Assembly (NCBI RefSeq): GCF_001613345.1
Contig: NZ_BDCE01000034.1
Coordinates: 1-64,000, forward strand
Reading direction: 5' to 3'
Source: Nocardia uniformis NBRC 13702
GTDB taxonomy: Bacteria; Actinomycetota; Actinomycetes; Mycobacteriales; Mycobacteriaceae
Length of the DNA stretch: 64,000 nt
Positions within the stretch are counted from its first letter, which is position 1, and every line of letters begins with the position of its first letter. This document shows, piece by piece, positions 37,210 through 45,528 of the stretch. The translations under genes and the position numbers were made by a program. The notes beneath the pieces are model-generated. The model worked only from the letters and a program-made list of their open reading frames with translations. It was not told the DNA's origin and did not search any database.

Positions 37210-38073
37210 TCACGCGGTTTCGGCCGCACGCTGGTAGCCGCGAATCGCCGGGTACGCGAAGAGCACGAGCATGCCGATGGTCCAGATGAGGGTCTTCAGC
37301 AGTGGTACCGCCACGGGGCCATCCCAGGCGAGGCCGCGCATGGCGTCGATGGCACAACTCATGGGCTGGTTCTCGACAATCGGCTGCAGCCACGTCGGGT
37401 AGGCGCCCACCGGCACGAAACCGGTATTGAAGAACATGAGCAGATTGCTGACGATTCCAATGACCTGGACCAGCACCACGCCTTCGGTGATTGTCGCCAA
37501 TGCGGTCACCAGCACCGTGAAACCGAGCGCGAACAGCACCGGAATCATGAGCATGGCAATTCCGGCGAGGGGCCCGTTCCAGAATCGGAAGCCCAGGGCG
37601 ATCCCGACGGCGAGGACGAACAGTGTGGTGACGAGCACGCGCACGACCTCGGCGAGCAGTCGGCCGGTCAATCCGGCCGCCCGGTGGATGGGCATGGTCC
37701 AGAACCGGCTCAGCAGACCGCTGGCCTTCTCCACTTTGAAGCCCAGCGCGCTCACCACGGCACCGGTCATCGCGGCCACCAGCATCACCATCGGGACCTG
37801 GCCGTAGATCGCGGGCATACCGGTTACGGCCTTGATCGATCCGCCCAGCACCACATCGAACATCAGCAGGGTCAGCGCGGGATACAGCAGCACCTGAACG
37901 GTGACCGAGGGGCTCCGCGCCCAGCCGAGCAGCATGCGCTTGCACTGGATGAAGCTCTGCTCCGCCCATGTGGTCAGCGCGCGCTCGATGCGCGGCGGCA
38001 CCACCGGCAGCGGAATATCGCGTGGCACCACATCGGTCACGGTCCCCGCCACACTGTTCTCGACCGTACTCAT
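37210..38073 (-). CDS. ABC-2 type exporter permease (DrrB/C-like)
   Basis: This 287-residue membrane protein has six predicted helices and the ABC-2 features LGWARSPSVTVQVLLYPALT, LLSRFWTMPIHRAAGLTGR and NTGFVPVGAYPTWLQPIVEN, all typical of DrrB/DrrC and lipid/drug exporters. Its ATG overlaps the stop of the other permease by 4 bp (ATGA). With the upstream permease and ATPase it should form a three-gene exporter; the cargo is unknown. Confidence 0.85.
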   Translation of the reverse strand: MSTVENSVAGTVTDVVPRDIPLPVVPPRIERALTTWAEQSFIQCKRMLLGWARSPSVTVQVLLYPALTLLMFDVVLGGSIKAVTGMPAIYGQVPMVMLVAAMTGAVVSALGFKVEKASGLLSRFWTMPIHRAAGLTGRLLAEVVRVLVTTLFVLAVGIALGFRFWNGPLAGIAMLMIPVLFALGFTVLVTALATITEGVVLVQVIGIVSNLLMFFNTGFVPVGAYPTWLQPIVENQPMSCAIDAMRGLAWDGPVAVPLLKTLIWTIGMLVLFAYPAIRGYQRAAETA

Positions 38074-38885
38074 GACCGCCTCACACTCGCCCACACCGCC
38101 ATCGGAATGAACACCACCGATAGCCCGATCAGCCACACCAGCGGCACCCACAGCACATCCCAGGTGACCCCGCCCTCGGCCATATCCCGCAACGCGAAGG
38201 AGAACTGCGAAATCGGCTGGTTGCGCACGAACGGCTGAATCCACTGCGGGAACCGTTCTTCCGGCACGAACCCGCACGACAGCATGCCGAAGATCAGGGT
38301 CGGCAGGGTCAGCGCCTGACTCAGCGATTCCGGGCTCTTGGTCAGCGAGCCCAATCCGTCCGCGCCGATCGCCAGGACGGTGCCGACCGCCAGGGAGAAG
38401 ACACAGAACAGGACGGCCTGTCCCCACCCGGCGACAAACTGGAAGCCGATCAAATGCCCCCAGAGCAGGGCGGCCGCCAGCGAGGTCACCGACCGCACCA
38501 GTCCGGCGCTGATCCGGGCCGTCAGCGGTACCAGGGCACCGATCGGCATGGTCTGCATCCGAGTGGTCAGTCCGGTCAGCGCTTCGAAGGCCGCCATTTG
38601 CGCATTCGACATCATGGTGAAGGCCATGGTCTGCAGCACGATGATCGGCATGACGTACTGCGCGTAGTCGATATTGAGCAGGTTCATGATGTGCCGCAGC
38701 GGCAGATAGAAGCCGAGCGTGAATACCAGCGGCGTGATCACGGCGACGACGAGTTCGCCCTTGGTGGCCATCACCCGCACCACGCGCGCGGTCAATGCCC
38801 ACCATTGCGCGAAGCTCGACGGCTTCGCCTCGGGCAGTCCCACGAACAACTGCGAGTCCGCCTCGACCTGTAGGGCAGTGCTCAC
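38070..38885 (-). CDS. ABC-2 type exporter permease (DrrB/C-like)
   Basis: This 271-residue membrane protein is the paralogous partner of the downstream permease. It has TRMQTMPIGALVPLTARISA, then CGFVPEERFPQWIQPFVRNQ and PISQFSFALRDMAEGG, the ABC-2 C-terminal signature. It lies 145 bp after the ATPase gene, with a duplicated hairpin element in the gap that could lower permease expression relative to the ATPase. Confidence 0.85.
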   Translation of the reverse strand: MSTALQVEADSQLFVGLPEAKPSSFAQWWALTARVVRVMATKGELVVAVITPLVFTLGFYLPLRHIMNLLNIDYAQYVMPIIVLQTMAFTMMSNAQMAAFEALTGLTTRMQTMPIGALVPLTARISAGLVRSVTSLAAALLWGHLIGFQFVAGWGQAVLFCVFSLAVGTVLAIGADGLGSLTKSPESLSQALTLPTLIFGMLSCGFVPEERFPQWIQPFVRNQPISQFSFALRDMAEGGVTWDVLWVPLVWLIGLSVVFIPMAVWASVRRS

Positions 38886-38906
38886 GCCGTGCCCTCCCAG
38901 TATGAG

Positions 38907-39038
38907 CGGGGGCCCTGCGTGGTTACGCGAGCTGCCTCCTCCGGGCCCTGACCGCTCATGCCGTGCCTATTGCGGCATGAACGGGGGCCCTGCGTGGTTA
39001 CGCGAGCTGCCTCCTCCGGGCCCTGACCGCTCATGCCG
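38907..39038. repeat. Tandem duplication of a 57-bp hairpin unit
   Basis: Bases 38907-38963 and 38982-39038 are identical over 57 bp, with a 75-bp period. Each unit is an imperfect palindrome (GGGGGCCC near one end, GGGCCCTGACCGCTCA near the other). The spacer has its own hairpin (CATGCCG/CGGCATG). The second unit overlaps the stop codon of the ATPase gene. Confidence 0.9.
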
Positions 39039-40032
39039 ACCTACCCGAATGCCCGGTGAGGGCCAGGAATACGTCGTCGAGCGAGGGTCGGCGCAAGCCG
39101 ATGTCGGCGAGTTGCACACCCGCGCCATCGAGGCGGCGCAGTGCCTCGGCCAGTGTGGCCGCGCCCTCCGGTGCCGGGATCGACAGCCGATCGGCGCCAT
39201 TGACATCGGCTCGCACGGCGGCCGGAACCAGATCGCCGAGCGCATCGGCGACCTGCCGCAGATGGGTCGGATCGAGCGGCACCACCTCGCAGTAGCTGCC
39301 GCCGGTCTTCTCCTTGAGTTCGTCGGCGGTGCCCTCGGCGATGACGATGCCCTTGTCGATCACGATGATGTTGTCGCTGAGCACATCGGCTTCTTCGAGG
39401 TACTGCGTGGTCAGCAGGACAGTGATGCCCTGGTCCTTGAGGGCGGAGACCAGTTCCCACACGCCTTGGCGGCTGCGGGGGTCCAGGCCGGTGGTGGGTT
39501 CGTCGAGGAAGACCACCTCGGGGCGGACCACCAGTCCGCAGGCGATATCGACGCGGCGGCGCATACCGCCGGAGTAGTTCCGCACGGAGCGGCGGCCCGC
39601 GCTGGTGAGATCGAACTGCTCCAGCAGGGTATCGGCCCGCTCGCGGGCGGCCTTGCGACTCAAGCCCATGAGACGGCCGAACAATTCGAGATTCTCGCGC
39701 CCGGAGAGGTTTTCATCGAGTGCGGCGTATTGACCGGTCATCATGATGGAGCGCCGTACTCCGGCCGGGTCCGCGCGCACATCGTGCCCGGCGACGATGG
39801 CGGTGCCGGAGTCCGGGCGCAGCAGCGTGGACAGAACTTTGACCATGGTGGTCTTGCCCGCGCCATTGGGGCCGAGAATGCCGAGCACGCTGCCACGGGA
39901 AGCCGTGAAGCTGATGCCCTGCAGCGCATGCACATCTCCGAAAGACTTACGGACATCCTCGACGTATACCGCCGGTTCGGTGCCCGCGCGGGTATCGGCG
40001 GTGTACGAATCGGGTTTGTCCAAGCTCGGCAT
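39031..40032 (-). CDS. ABC exporter ATPase (DrrA/CcmA-like)
   Basis: This 333-residue ATPase has Walker A GPNGAGKTTMV, Q-loop region TGQYAALDENL, signature NYSGGMRRRVD and Walker B VVFLDEPTTGLD, followed by a C-terminal domain (LIGRRP-like region reading LADIGLRRPSLDDVFLALTG) found in the daunorubicin-resistance DrrA group. ATG 40032 has GGAG upstream; the frame is open 30 bp further. Its stop codon lies inside the second hairpin unit. It powers the two permeases downstream. Confidence 0.88.
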   Translation of the reverse strand: MPSLDKPDSYTADTRAGTEPAVYVEDVRKSFGDVHALQGISFTASRGSVLGILGPNGAGKTTMVKVLSTLLRPDSGTAIVAGHDVRADPAGVRRSIMMTGQYAALDENLSGRENLELFGRLMGLSRKAARERADTLLEQFDLTSAGRRSVRNYSGGMRRRVDIACGLVVRPEVVFLDEPTTGLDPRSRQGVWELVSALKDQGITVLLTTQYLEEADVLSDNIIVIDKGIVIAEGTADELKEKTGGSYCEVVPLDPTHLRQVADALGDLVPAAVRADVNGADRLSIPAPEGAATLAEALRRLDGAGVQLADIGLRRPSLDDVFLALTGHSGRSA

Positions 40033-40341
40033 CAACTCTCCACTATCGACCACGACGGGCACGGGTTATCGCTTCCCGGTGAGGATGATCCCCTCCGCCC
40101 CGCGCGATGTTACCGGGGAGCCGGATAACCGACCGAACCTTCTGGAAAGCGCCTGGTTAACTCTGCCGATCTCCACACCCTTCACTGTGTCCTTGGTCAC
40201 AGACCGATCGGTTGTCGGATAGCTGCTGGTCGCGACACAGACCGGCCGGTCCGCATGGGTTTTCGCACCTTGTCGGGTATAGCGACCGGGCCATAGTCTG
40301 GCGTATGGGGAGAGAAATTCACTGGTCTGCGAGAGGTGACC
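40033..40341. other. Divergent intergenic region, ABC operon and ALDH-like gene
   Basis: Holds two 10-bp palindromes, ACCGATCGGT at 40203-40212 and ACCGGCCGGT at 40241-40250, that could be operators; nothing else is recognised. Confidence 0.4.
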
Positions 40342-41826
40342 ATGGCCGAGTCTGCGCAGCCGCGACCGGCAGCAGCGGTAAGTCCAGCCGGGGGAACTGG
40401 CCGACCGAAGGTGCTGACGTCCTACGATCCGCGAACCGGTGAGGTCGTGGGCGACTACGCCATCATGGGGTCCGGGGAACTGACCCGTACCGTGCGCGCC
40501 GCACATACCGCCCAACAGTGGTGGGCGGCAATAGGATTCGATGGACGGCGACGCTGGCTGCTGGACTGGAAACGCGGCATTGCCCGCGGCTCCCGCGAAC
40601 TGGTCGACCTGATCAGCGCGGAGACCGGTAAACCGCGCCTGGACGCCGCCATCGAGGTGACGGCGGCGATCGAACACCTGAACTGGGCCACACGCCAGGC
40701 CGAAAGCACCCTGGGGCGACACACCCGGGGACGATTCCGACGCAGCCGTACCGCCTCGATCGGATATCTGCCCCTGGGTGTGATCGGGGTACTGGGGCCG
40801 TGGCACAACCCGGTGCTGACACCCATGAACGCCATTGCCTGCGCCATGGCCGCCGGTAATACGGTGGTGTTCAAGCCCAGTGAGCTCACCCCCGGGGTGG
40901 GCGCGTGGCTGGCCGACAGCTGGAATCGGCTCGCACCGAATCAGCCTGTGCTGCAGGTGGTCACCGGTGACAGTTCGACCGCGGGGGCGCTGTGCCGGGC
41001 ACGACTGGACAAGATCTCCTACACCGGGTCGCCCGCCGGGGTCCGGGAGGTGACGGCACTGTGCGCACAGCAGTCCACTCCCCTACTGCTCGAACAGGGC
41101 AGCCGCGGAGCAATGGTGGTACAGGTGGATGCCCGGCTCGAGGAGGCCGCGGCCGCCGCGGTCTTCGGGGCGATGGCCAATGCCGGGCAGAATCCGGCCG
41201 GGATCCAGGTCGCGTATGTCGCGGAGTCGGTGTACGAACCATTCCTGGAATTGGTTATCGCACAGGCGAAGCGGCTGCGACCGGGTGGTGAGAAGCGCGC
41301 CGCCTACGGACCGATGACCCTGGAATCGCAGGCCGATGTGGTGCGCCGCCATGTGCGCGACGCTCTCAGCCGCGGCGGCAAGGCGGTGGTCGGTGGACTG
41401 GACTCGATTCGAGAGCCCTATATCGAGCCGATCGTGCTCGCCGAGGTGCCCGAGGTGAGTCTCGCTCTCACCGGCGATGCGGTCGGCCCGGTACTGGTGG
41501 TGAACCGGGTCGCGACCATGGACCATGTGGCCGAACGCCTCGAGAGCCGCCCGCTATCGGTAGCCGTCTTCACCCGCGATGTCCGCAGCGTCCCGGAATT
41601 CGCCGAACGCCTGAATACCGCTGTGGTGACCGTGAATTCGGCACCGGTCTACGGCACCGACGGACCGGGCCGAACCCGCGACGAGGAACTGCTACGCGCC
41701 TTCGCCCGTCCACTCACGATTACCGAGAAGCACCGGCACGATCCGGTGGAGCAGTCCACCTTCGAACGGCACCCACAGCACCTTCGCTTGGCCCGCATGG
41801 TCTTCCGGCTGCGCCACCGGGTCTGA
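40342..41826 (+). CDS. Aldehyde dehydrogenase-fold protein lacking the catalytic cysteine
   Basis: This 494-residue protein has the full ALDH fold: GVLGPWHNPVLTPMNAIACA and NTVVFKPSELTP in the cofactor half, SYTGSPAGVREV for the nucleotide loop, and the Glu in LLLEQGSRGAM. The catalytic loop, normally NxGQxC, reads NAGQNPAGIQ: Pro stands where Cys is required, and no Cys is nearby. Hydride transfer by the normal thiohemiacetal route should be impossible. It could be a binding or structural protein, or act on another substrate. GAGAGG 6 bases before ATG 40342 fixes the start. Confidence 0.82.
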   Translation: MAESAQPRPAAAVSPAGGTGRPKVLTSYDPRTGEVVGDYAIMGSGELTRTVRAAHTAQQWWAAIGFDGRRRWLLDWKRGIARGSRELVDLISAETGKPRLDAAIEVTAAIEHLNWATRQAESTLGRHTRGRFRRSRTASIGYLPLGVIGVLGPWHNPVLTPMNAIACAMAAGNTVVFKPSELTPGVGAWLADSWNRLAPNQPVLQVVTGDSSTAGALCRARLDKISYTGSPAGVREVTALCAQQSTPLLLEQGSRGAMVVQVDARLEEAAAAAVFGAMANAGQNPAGIQVAYVAESVYEPFLELVIAQAKRLRPGGEKRAAYGPMTLESQADVVRRHVRDALSRGGKAVVGGLDSIREPYIEPIVLAEVPEVSLALTGDAVGPVLVVNRVATMDHVAERLESRPLSVAVFTRDVRSVPEFAERLNTAVVTVNSAPVYGTDGPGRTRDEELLRAFARPLTITEKHRHDPVEQSTFERHPQHLRLARMVFRLRHRV

Positions 41827-41922
41827 TCGCCACCGCGCCATCTCATCAGGCGCGCCCCGGTCGTCCCGGCATGCTCGCGCCCCGGTGAAAGAACTTTCGA
41901 CCGGGCGCTCCGTTCTTCTCGG

Positions 41923-43152
41923 CTAGCTCTTCTCCTCCACGCCCAGCAGCACCGCTTGCATCAAAGCTCTTACCCGGGCGAGGTTTTCGGGGCGGCCGTC
42001 GAAGTGGATGCGGCGGCCGACATCGATGACCTGACCGATGGCGGCTTGGACCCGGAAGCGGGCCTCCACCTGGTCGCCGTCGAGGAGATTGGCCCATTCC
42101 AGAACGTTCTGGCGCTGAATGGAGCGGAGCCGATGCTGTTCGGAGGCGGGAAGATTGGAGAATTCGGAGAAGTAAACGGGCAGGATCTCCGGCATGGCGA
42201 AGGTCATGCGGGCGAACCGGTCGGCTATGCGGACGGCGGCGTCGGCGCGACTGGTGGCCTCCGACAGCGCCTCGGCATTGCCGATGGCGACGCGCTCGCC
42301 GGTGCGATTGAAGGCCGCGGCCAGCAGGTCCGCTTTACTGGAGAAGTAGCGGTAGACGCTGGAGGCATTGATACCCGCGGCCGCACCGATCTCCTCGATA
42401 CTGGCCTCGTGATAGCCCTGGCGACCGAAGATGCGGATGGCCTCGGTGAGCAGTTGTTCGCGTTTGGAGATGACCGGTAGGCCGCGCAGGATCGGATCGC
42501 CGGTGGCGGGCGGCGGGGCGGGCGGTAGCTCGGTGCGCAGAATGGACCAGCAGATGTCGTCGAGCAGGGCGCACAGCCGGGTGGTCGACAGGGCGGTGCG
42601 GTGGTGGGTGATGCTGCCGATGGCGCTGAGGACGGCCGCGGTCAGCAGGGTGACGTCGACCGGATCGGCATCGGGGCGTAGCTCCCGGATCGGTACGGCG
42701 ACGGTCTCGTGCAGTGCCACGTACATCACACGAATCCGGTCGCGGTCCTCGCGCTCCAGATAGCGGCGTTCCCACCGGTACAGCCCGCCCTCGCGGCGCA
42801 CCTCATTGGTGTAATCGGCAATGCCGCGAATCAGTTTGGTGAGTCGCGGTTCCGCTTCCAGCTTCGGGTCGTCGGCGGCGCGGGCGGCGTCGAGGAGTTG
42901 CTGCGCGCCCATTTCGGCGGCGGCGACCAGCAGGGCGTACTTGTTCTTGAAGTGCCGGTACAGGGCGGGGCCGGAAATGCCGACCTCGGCGGCGATCTCG
43001 TCCACACCGACCGGGTGATAGCCGCGTTCGGCGAAGGCTCGGGCGGCAACTCGCACGATCTGAACCTTGCGATTCTTGGGCCGCCGCCGGGGCGTCGGAT
43101 CGCCGTCCGGTCGCGCGGAAGCGAGGCCCAACTCGCTGCGTTCGGCGACCAT
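41923..43152 (-). CDS. Tandem TetR-family transcriptional regulator
   Basis: This 409-residue regulator contains two TetR DNA-binding domains in one chain. The first HTH is at about 30-75 (FAERGYHPVGVDEIAAEVGI, then SGPALYRHF), the second at about 230-275 (FGRQGYHEASIEEIGAAAGI, then NASSVYRYF), each followed by helical ligand-binding sequence. Fused double TetRs are known in actinobacteria. It is divergent from the crotonase gene across 123 bp with two palindromes that may be its operators, so control by an acyl-CoA or fatty-acid-type ligand is a reasonable inference. Confidence 0.85.
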   Translation of the reverse strand: MVAERSELGLASARPDGDPTPRRRPKNRKVQIVRVAARAFAERGYHPVGVDEIAAEVGISGPALYRHFKNKYALLVAAAEMGAQQLLDAARAADDPKLEAEPRLTKLIRGIADYTNEVRREGGLYRWERRYLEREDRDRIRVMYVALHETVAVPIRELRPDADPVDVTLLTAAVLSAIGSITHHRTALSTTRLCALLDDICWSILRTELPPAPPPATGDPILRGLPVISKREQLLTEAIRIFGRQGYHEASIEEIGAAAGINASSVYRYFSSKADLLAAAFNRTGERVAIGNAEALSEATSRADAAVRIADRFARMTFAMPEILPVYFSEFSNLPASEQHRLRSIQRQNVLEWANLLDGDQVEARFRVQAAIGQVIDVGRRIHFDGRPENLARVRALMQAVLLGVEEKS

Positions 43153-43178
43153 TCACGTTCTCCTTCTCGATGGCACGG

Positions 43179-43233
43179 ACTGTTGACAGTGCCGAACAAG
43201 TACCCCTAAGTTAACCACAATTCGCAATGCGAA
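43179..43233. promoter_or_regulatory. Two palindromes between the TetR and crotonase genes
   Basis: ACTGT-TG-ACAGT (43179-43190) and TTCGCA-A-TGCGAA (43221-43233), in the divergent promoter. Likely operator sites for the tandem TetR. Confidence 0.5.
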
Positions 43234-43275
43234 CTACAACGGCACGGGCGCCGTGCGCAGATCCAGGAGCACCCC

Positions 43276-44070
43276 ATGACGAATATCGCGACCACCCCGG
43301 GCTTCAGTGCCATTGTGGACGGACGGGTATTGCGTATCACGCTCACCAACCCGCGGCGCAAGAACGCGATCAATTACGACACCATGGTCGGCCTCGGTGA
43401 CATTGTGCGGGCGGCTTCGGCGAACAAATCGCTGCGCGTCATCGTGCTGACCGGCGAGGGCGGTGACTTCTGCACCGGCGCCGACCTGGCCGCCGGCCCC
43501 GCCGACGCGGCCCGGGGCATTACCCCCGAAATGACCATGGATGGGGCCAACGCCATGGTCAGGGCGATTGTGGACTCGCCGCTGCCGGTGGTCACCCGGG
43601 TCAAGGGCGCGGCCGCCGGTATCGGCGCGGCAATCGCATTGGCCGCCGATCTCTCCTATTTCAGTGCGGACGCCTACCTGCTGCTGGCCTTCATCAATAT
43701 CGGCCTGATGCCCGATGGCGGCGCGGCGGCCATGGTGGCCGCGGCGGCGGGCCGCCCGCTGGCCGCCGAGATGGCGCTGCTGGGTGAGCGCCTGCCCGCC
43801 ACCCGGGCCAAGGAGTACGGCCTGATCACCGATGTCCTCTCCGACGCCGACCTCGACGCGAGGGTGGAGGCCGTGGTCGCGAAGCTCGCGGGCGGGCCGC
43901 GCCGCGCGACGGAGCTGACCAAGCGCGCCCTCAACGAGGCCGCACTGGCGTCCCTCGATGGCGTGCTCGCGGCCGAGAAAGTCGGCCAGTCCGAGCTTTT
44001 GGAGGCCGCCGACTTCGCCGAAGGCGCGGCCGCCATGCTGCAGAAACGTAAACCGGTCTTCGAGGATTGA
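43276..44070 (+). CDS. Crotonase-superfamily protein (enoyl-CoA hydratase-like)
   Basis: This 264-residue protein has the crotonase oxyanion region GEGGDFCTGADLAAGPADAA near 75 and the VKGAAAGIGAAIALAADLSY helix near 115. Enoyl-CoA hydratases have two catalytic Glu; the first would fall in GAAIALA (Ala) and the second region reads INIGLMPDGGAAAM with Asp near it, so true hydratase activity is doubtful and another crotonase reaction is possible. The start has a good ribosome site (CAGGAG). It is probably repressed by the divergent TetR. Confidence 0.82.
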   Translation: MTNIATTPGFSAIVDGRVLRITLTNPRRKNAINYDTMVGLGDIVRAASANKSLRVIVLTGEGGDFCTGADLAAGPADAARGITPEMTMDGANAMVRAIVDSPLPVVTRVKGAAAGIGAAIALAADLSYFSADAYLLLAFINIGLMPDGGAAAMVAAAAGRPLAAEMALLGERLPATRAKEYGLITDVLSDADLDARVEAVVAKLAGGPRRATELTKRALNEAALASLDGVLAAEKVGQSELLEAADFAEGAAAMLQKRKPVFED

Positions 44071-44097
44071 TCGAACTCTGCGGGTCTCGTGCCCCGG

Positions 44098-44469
44098 TCA
44101 AGAAGGTCGTGCGCAGCTGCGGAGGGACTCCAGGTAGGTCGTCATGGCGTCGCGGTTGCGGGTGAGCAGGTCTATCCGCTGGGTCATGCGGTCACGCTGA
44201 TCTTCCAGGGTGGCGATGATTTCCGGGGTGGCGTCGGCGAAGTGGATATCGCGTGGGTCGTCGAGACAGGGCAGGATTTGCTTGATGATGCGGGTCGGTA
44301 GGCCCGCTTCGAGTAGTCCGCGAATGTGGATTACCTGGTCGACCAGTCGTTCGTCGTAGTCGCGGTAGCCGTTGGCGGCGCGGGGCACGCGCACCAGGCC
44401 CTGTTCTTCGTAGTAGCGCAGCAGTCGCGGCGGGGTGTCGGTCCGCTCCGCCAGCTCACCGATTCGCAT
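44098..44469 (-). CDS. MerR-family transcriptional regulator
   Basis: This 123-residue regulator starts MRIGELAERTDTPPRLLRYY, the winged HTH of MerR, followed by EEQGLVRVPRAANGYRDYDE and a coiled coil ending DQRDRMTQRIDLLTRNRDAM. No metal-binding Cys set is present, so the inducer is probably organic. ATG 44469 has AGGTG 8 bases upstream. It is divergent from the deacetylase gene and a perfect 22-bp inverted repeat lies between them. Confidence 0.88.
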   Translation of the reverse strand: MRIGELAERTDTPPRLLRYYEEQGLVRVPRAANGYRDYDERLVDQVIHIRGLLEAGLPTRIIKQILPCLDDPRDIHFADATPEIIATLEDQRDRMTQRIDLLTRNRDAMTTYLESLRSCARPS

Positions 44470-44498
44470 ATGTCGCACCTCACAACAGATCTCGTTTG

Positions 44499-44520
44499 AC
44501 CTTCACACGTATGTGAAGGT
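44499..44520. promoter_or_regulatory. MerR operator, 22-bp inverted repeat
   Basis: ACCTTCACA-CGTA-TGTGAAGGT, perfect 9-bp arms, overlapping a TTGACC that may be the -35 of the deacetylase promoter. Placement is classic for MerR-type activation by promoter distortion. Confidence 0.75.
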
Positions 44521-44534
44521 TCGAGCATAGTCGC

Positions 44535-45407
44535 ATGAGCAAAGACGTCACCCTCTTCGACTACAGCCCGATCACCGAGCGCGAGCCGATCCACTGGCCG
44601 GAAGGTAAGCGGGTCGCCTTCTATGTCGGCCTCAATATCGAACACTTCTACGCCGACCTACCCGGCACCGCGATCTACGAGGGCACCACCGCCCTGACCC
44701 CGGACGCTCTCAACTACGGCTGGCGTGATTACGGTGCGCGCGTGGGTATCTGGCGCGTAATCAAGGCGCTCGACAAGTACGGCATCCGGGCCAGCGCGCT
44801 GCTGAATTCCGATGTGGGCGAGCGGTATCCGCAGATCATTCAGGCGGGCAGGGAGCGCGACTGGGCGTGGCTGGCGCACGGCAGCAGCAATAGCCACCTG
44901 CACTCCGGGCTCCCGGTCGAGGAGGAGCGCACCGCGCTGCGCGAAATAGTCACCACCATCGAGAAGACCACCGGCCAGCGGCCGCGCGGGTGGATGGGGC
45001 CCGGCCTCACCGAAACCTTCGACACCGCAGCGCTCTTCGCCGAACTCGGCGGGCAGTACGTCCTCGACTGGACCAATGACGACCAGCCCTACCGACTGAA
45101 TGTGCCGGGCATGCTGAGTGTTCCGTACTCGGTGGAGCTCAATGACATCGGCATCTTCGTCAGCAAGGGGCTGACCGGCCCCGACTTCGTGCGGATGGTC
45201 AAGGATCAGGTGGATCAGCTCTACGAGGACTCCGCCGACAGCGGTCGCGTCATGGCACTTGCCCTGCACCCGTTCGTCATCGGCCAGGCCTTCCGGCAGC
45301 GCTACCTCGACGAGGCCCTGAACTACGTCGCCAACCACCCCGGTGTCTGGCTGACCACCAGCGATGACATCGCCGACCACTACGCGCGCGCAACCGCCGA
45401 GTGCTGA
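44535..45407 (+). CDS. Polysaccharide deacetylase-family protein (PuuE-like)
   Basis: This 290-residue protein belongs to the NodB-like deacetylase superfamily, nearest the PuuE/allantoinase-like group: VAFYVGLNIEHFYADLPGTA, then HGSSNSHLHSGLPVEEER with metal-binding His candidates, and PRGWMGPGLTETFDTAALFA. A final MALALHPFVIGQAFRQRYLD is typical. No signal peptide, so it acts in the cytoplasm, which favours a small-molecule amide such as a ureide over cell-wall polysaccharide. It is under apparent MerR control. Confidence 0.8.
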   Translation: MSKDVTLFDYSPITEREPIHWPEGKRVAFYVGLNIEHFYADLPGTAIYEGTTALTPDALNYGWRDYGARVGIWRVIKALDKYGIRASALLNSDVGERYPQIIQAGRERDWAWLAHGSSNSHLHSGLPVEEERTALREIVTTIEKTTGQRPRGWMGPGLTETFDTAALFAELGGQYVLDWTNDDQPYRLNVPGMLSVPYSVELNDIGIFVSKGLTGPDFVRMVKDQVDQLYEDSADSGRVMALALHPFVIGQAFRQRYLDEALNYVANHPGVWLTTSDDIADHYARATAEC

Positions 45408-45442
45408 CCAACCCTCCTCCCCCACAGCCCTTTTCACCTGCG

Positions 45443-45466
45443 CCCCGTTCCGAATCCGGAACGGGG
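45443..45466. terminator. Hairpin terminator between convergent genes
   Basis: Ten-base arms (CCCCGTTCCG and complement) with a 4-base loop, between the deacetylase and the Nramp gene. Confidence 0.8.
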
Positions 45467-45528
45467 GCGCGAGCACGTGCGGCCCCCTGCGCCCCACGCG
45501 TGCGGTTATGAAACCGCCTGGGACACGG

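Noticed and set aside
37210..38805. A single 531-residue permease spanning both ABC permease genes
   Set aside because: The longer frame upstream of 38073 is out of frame with the real first permease, which has its own clear ABC-2 features and an ATGA overlap.
38903..39038. CRISPR array at the repeated 57-bp units
   Set aside because: There are only two units, each itself palindromic and longer than a CRISPR repeat, with a single short spacer and no cas genes.
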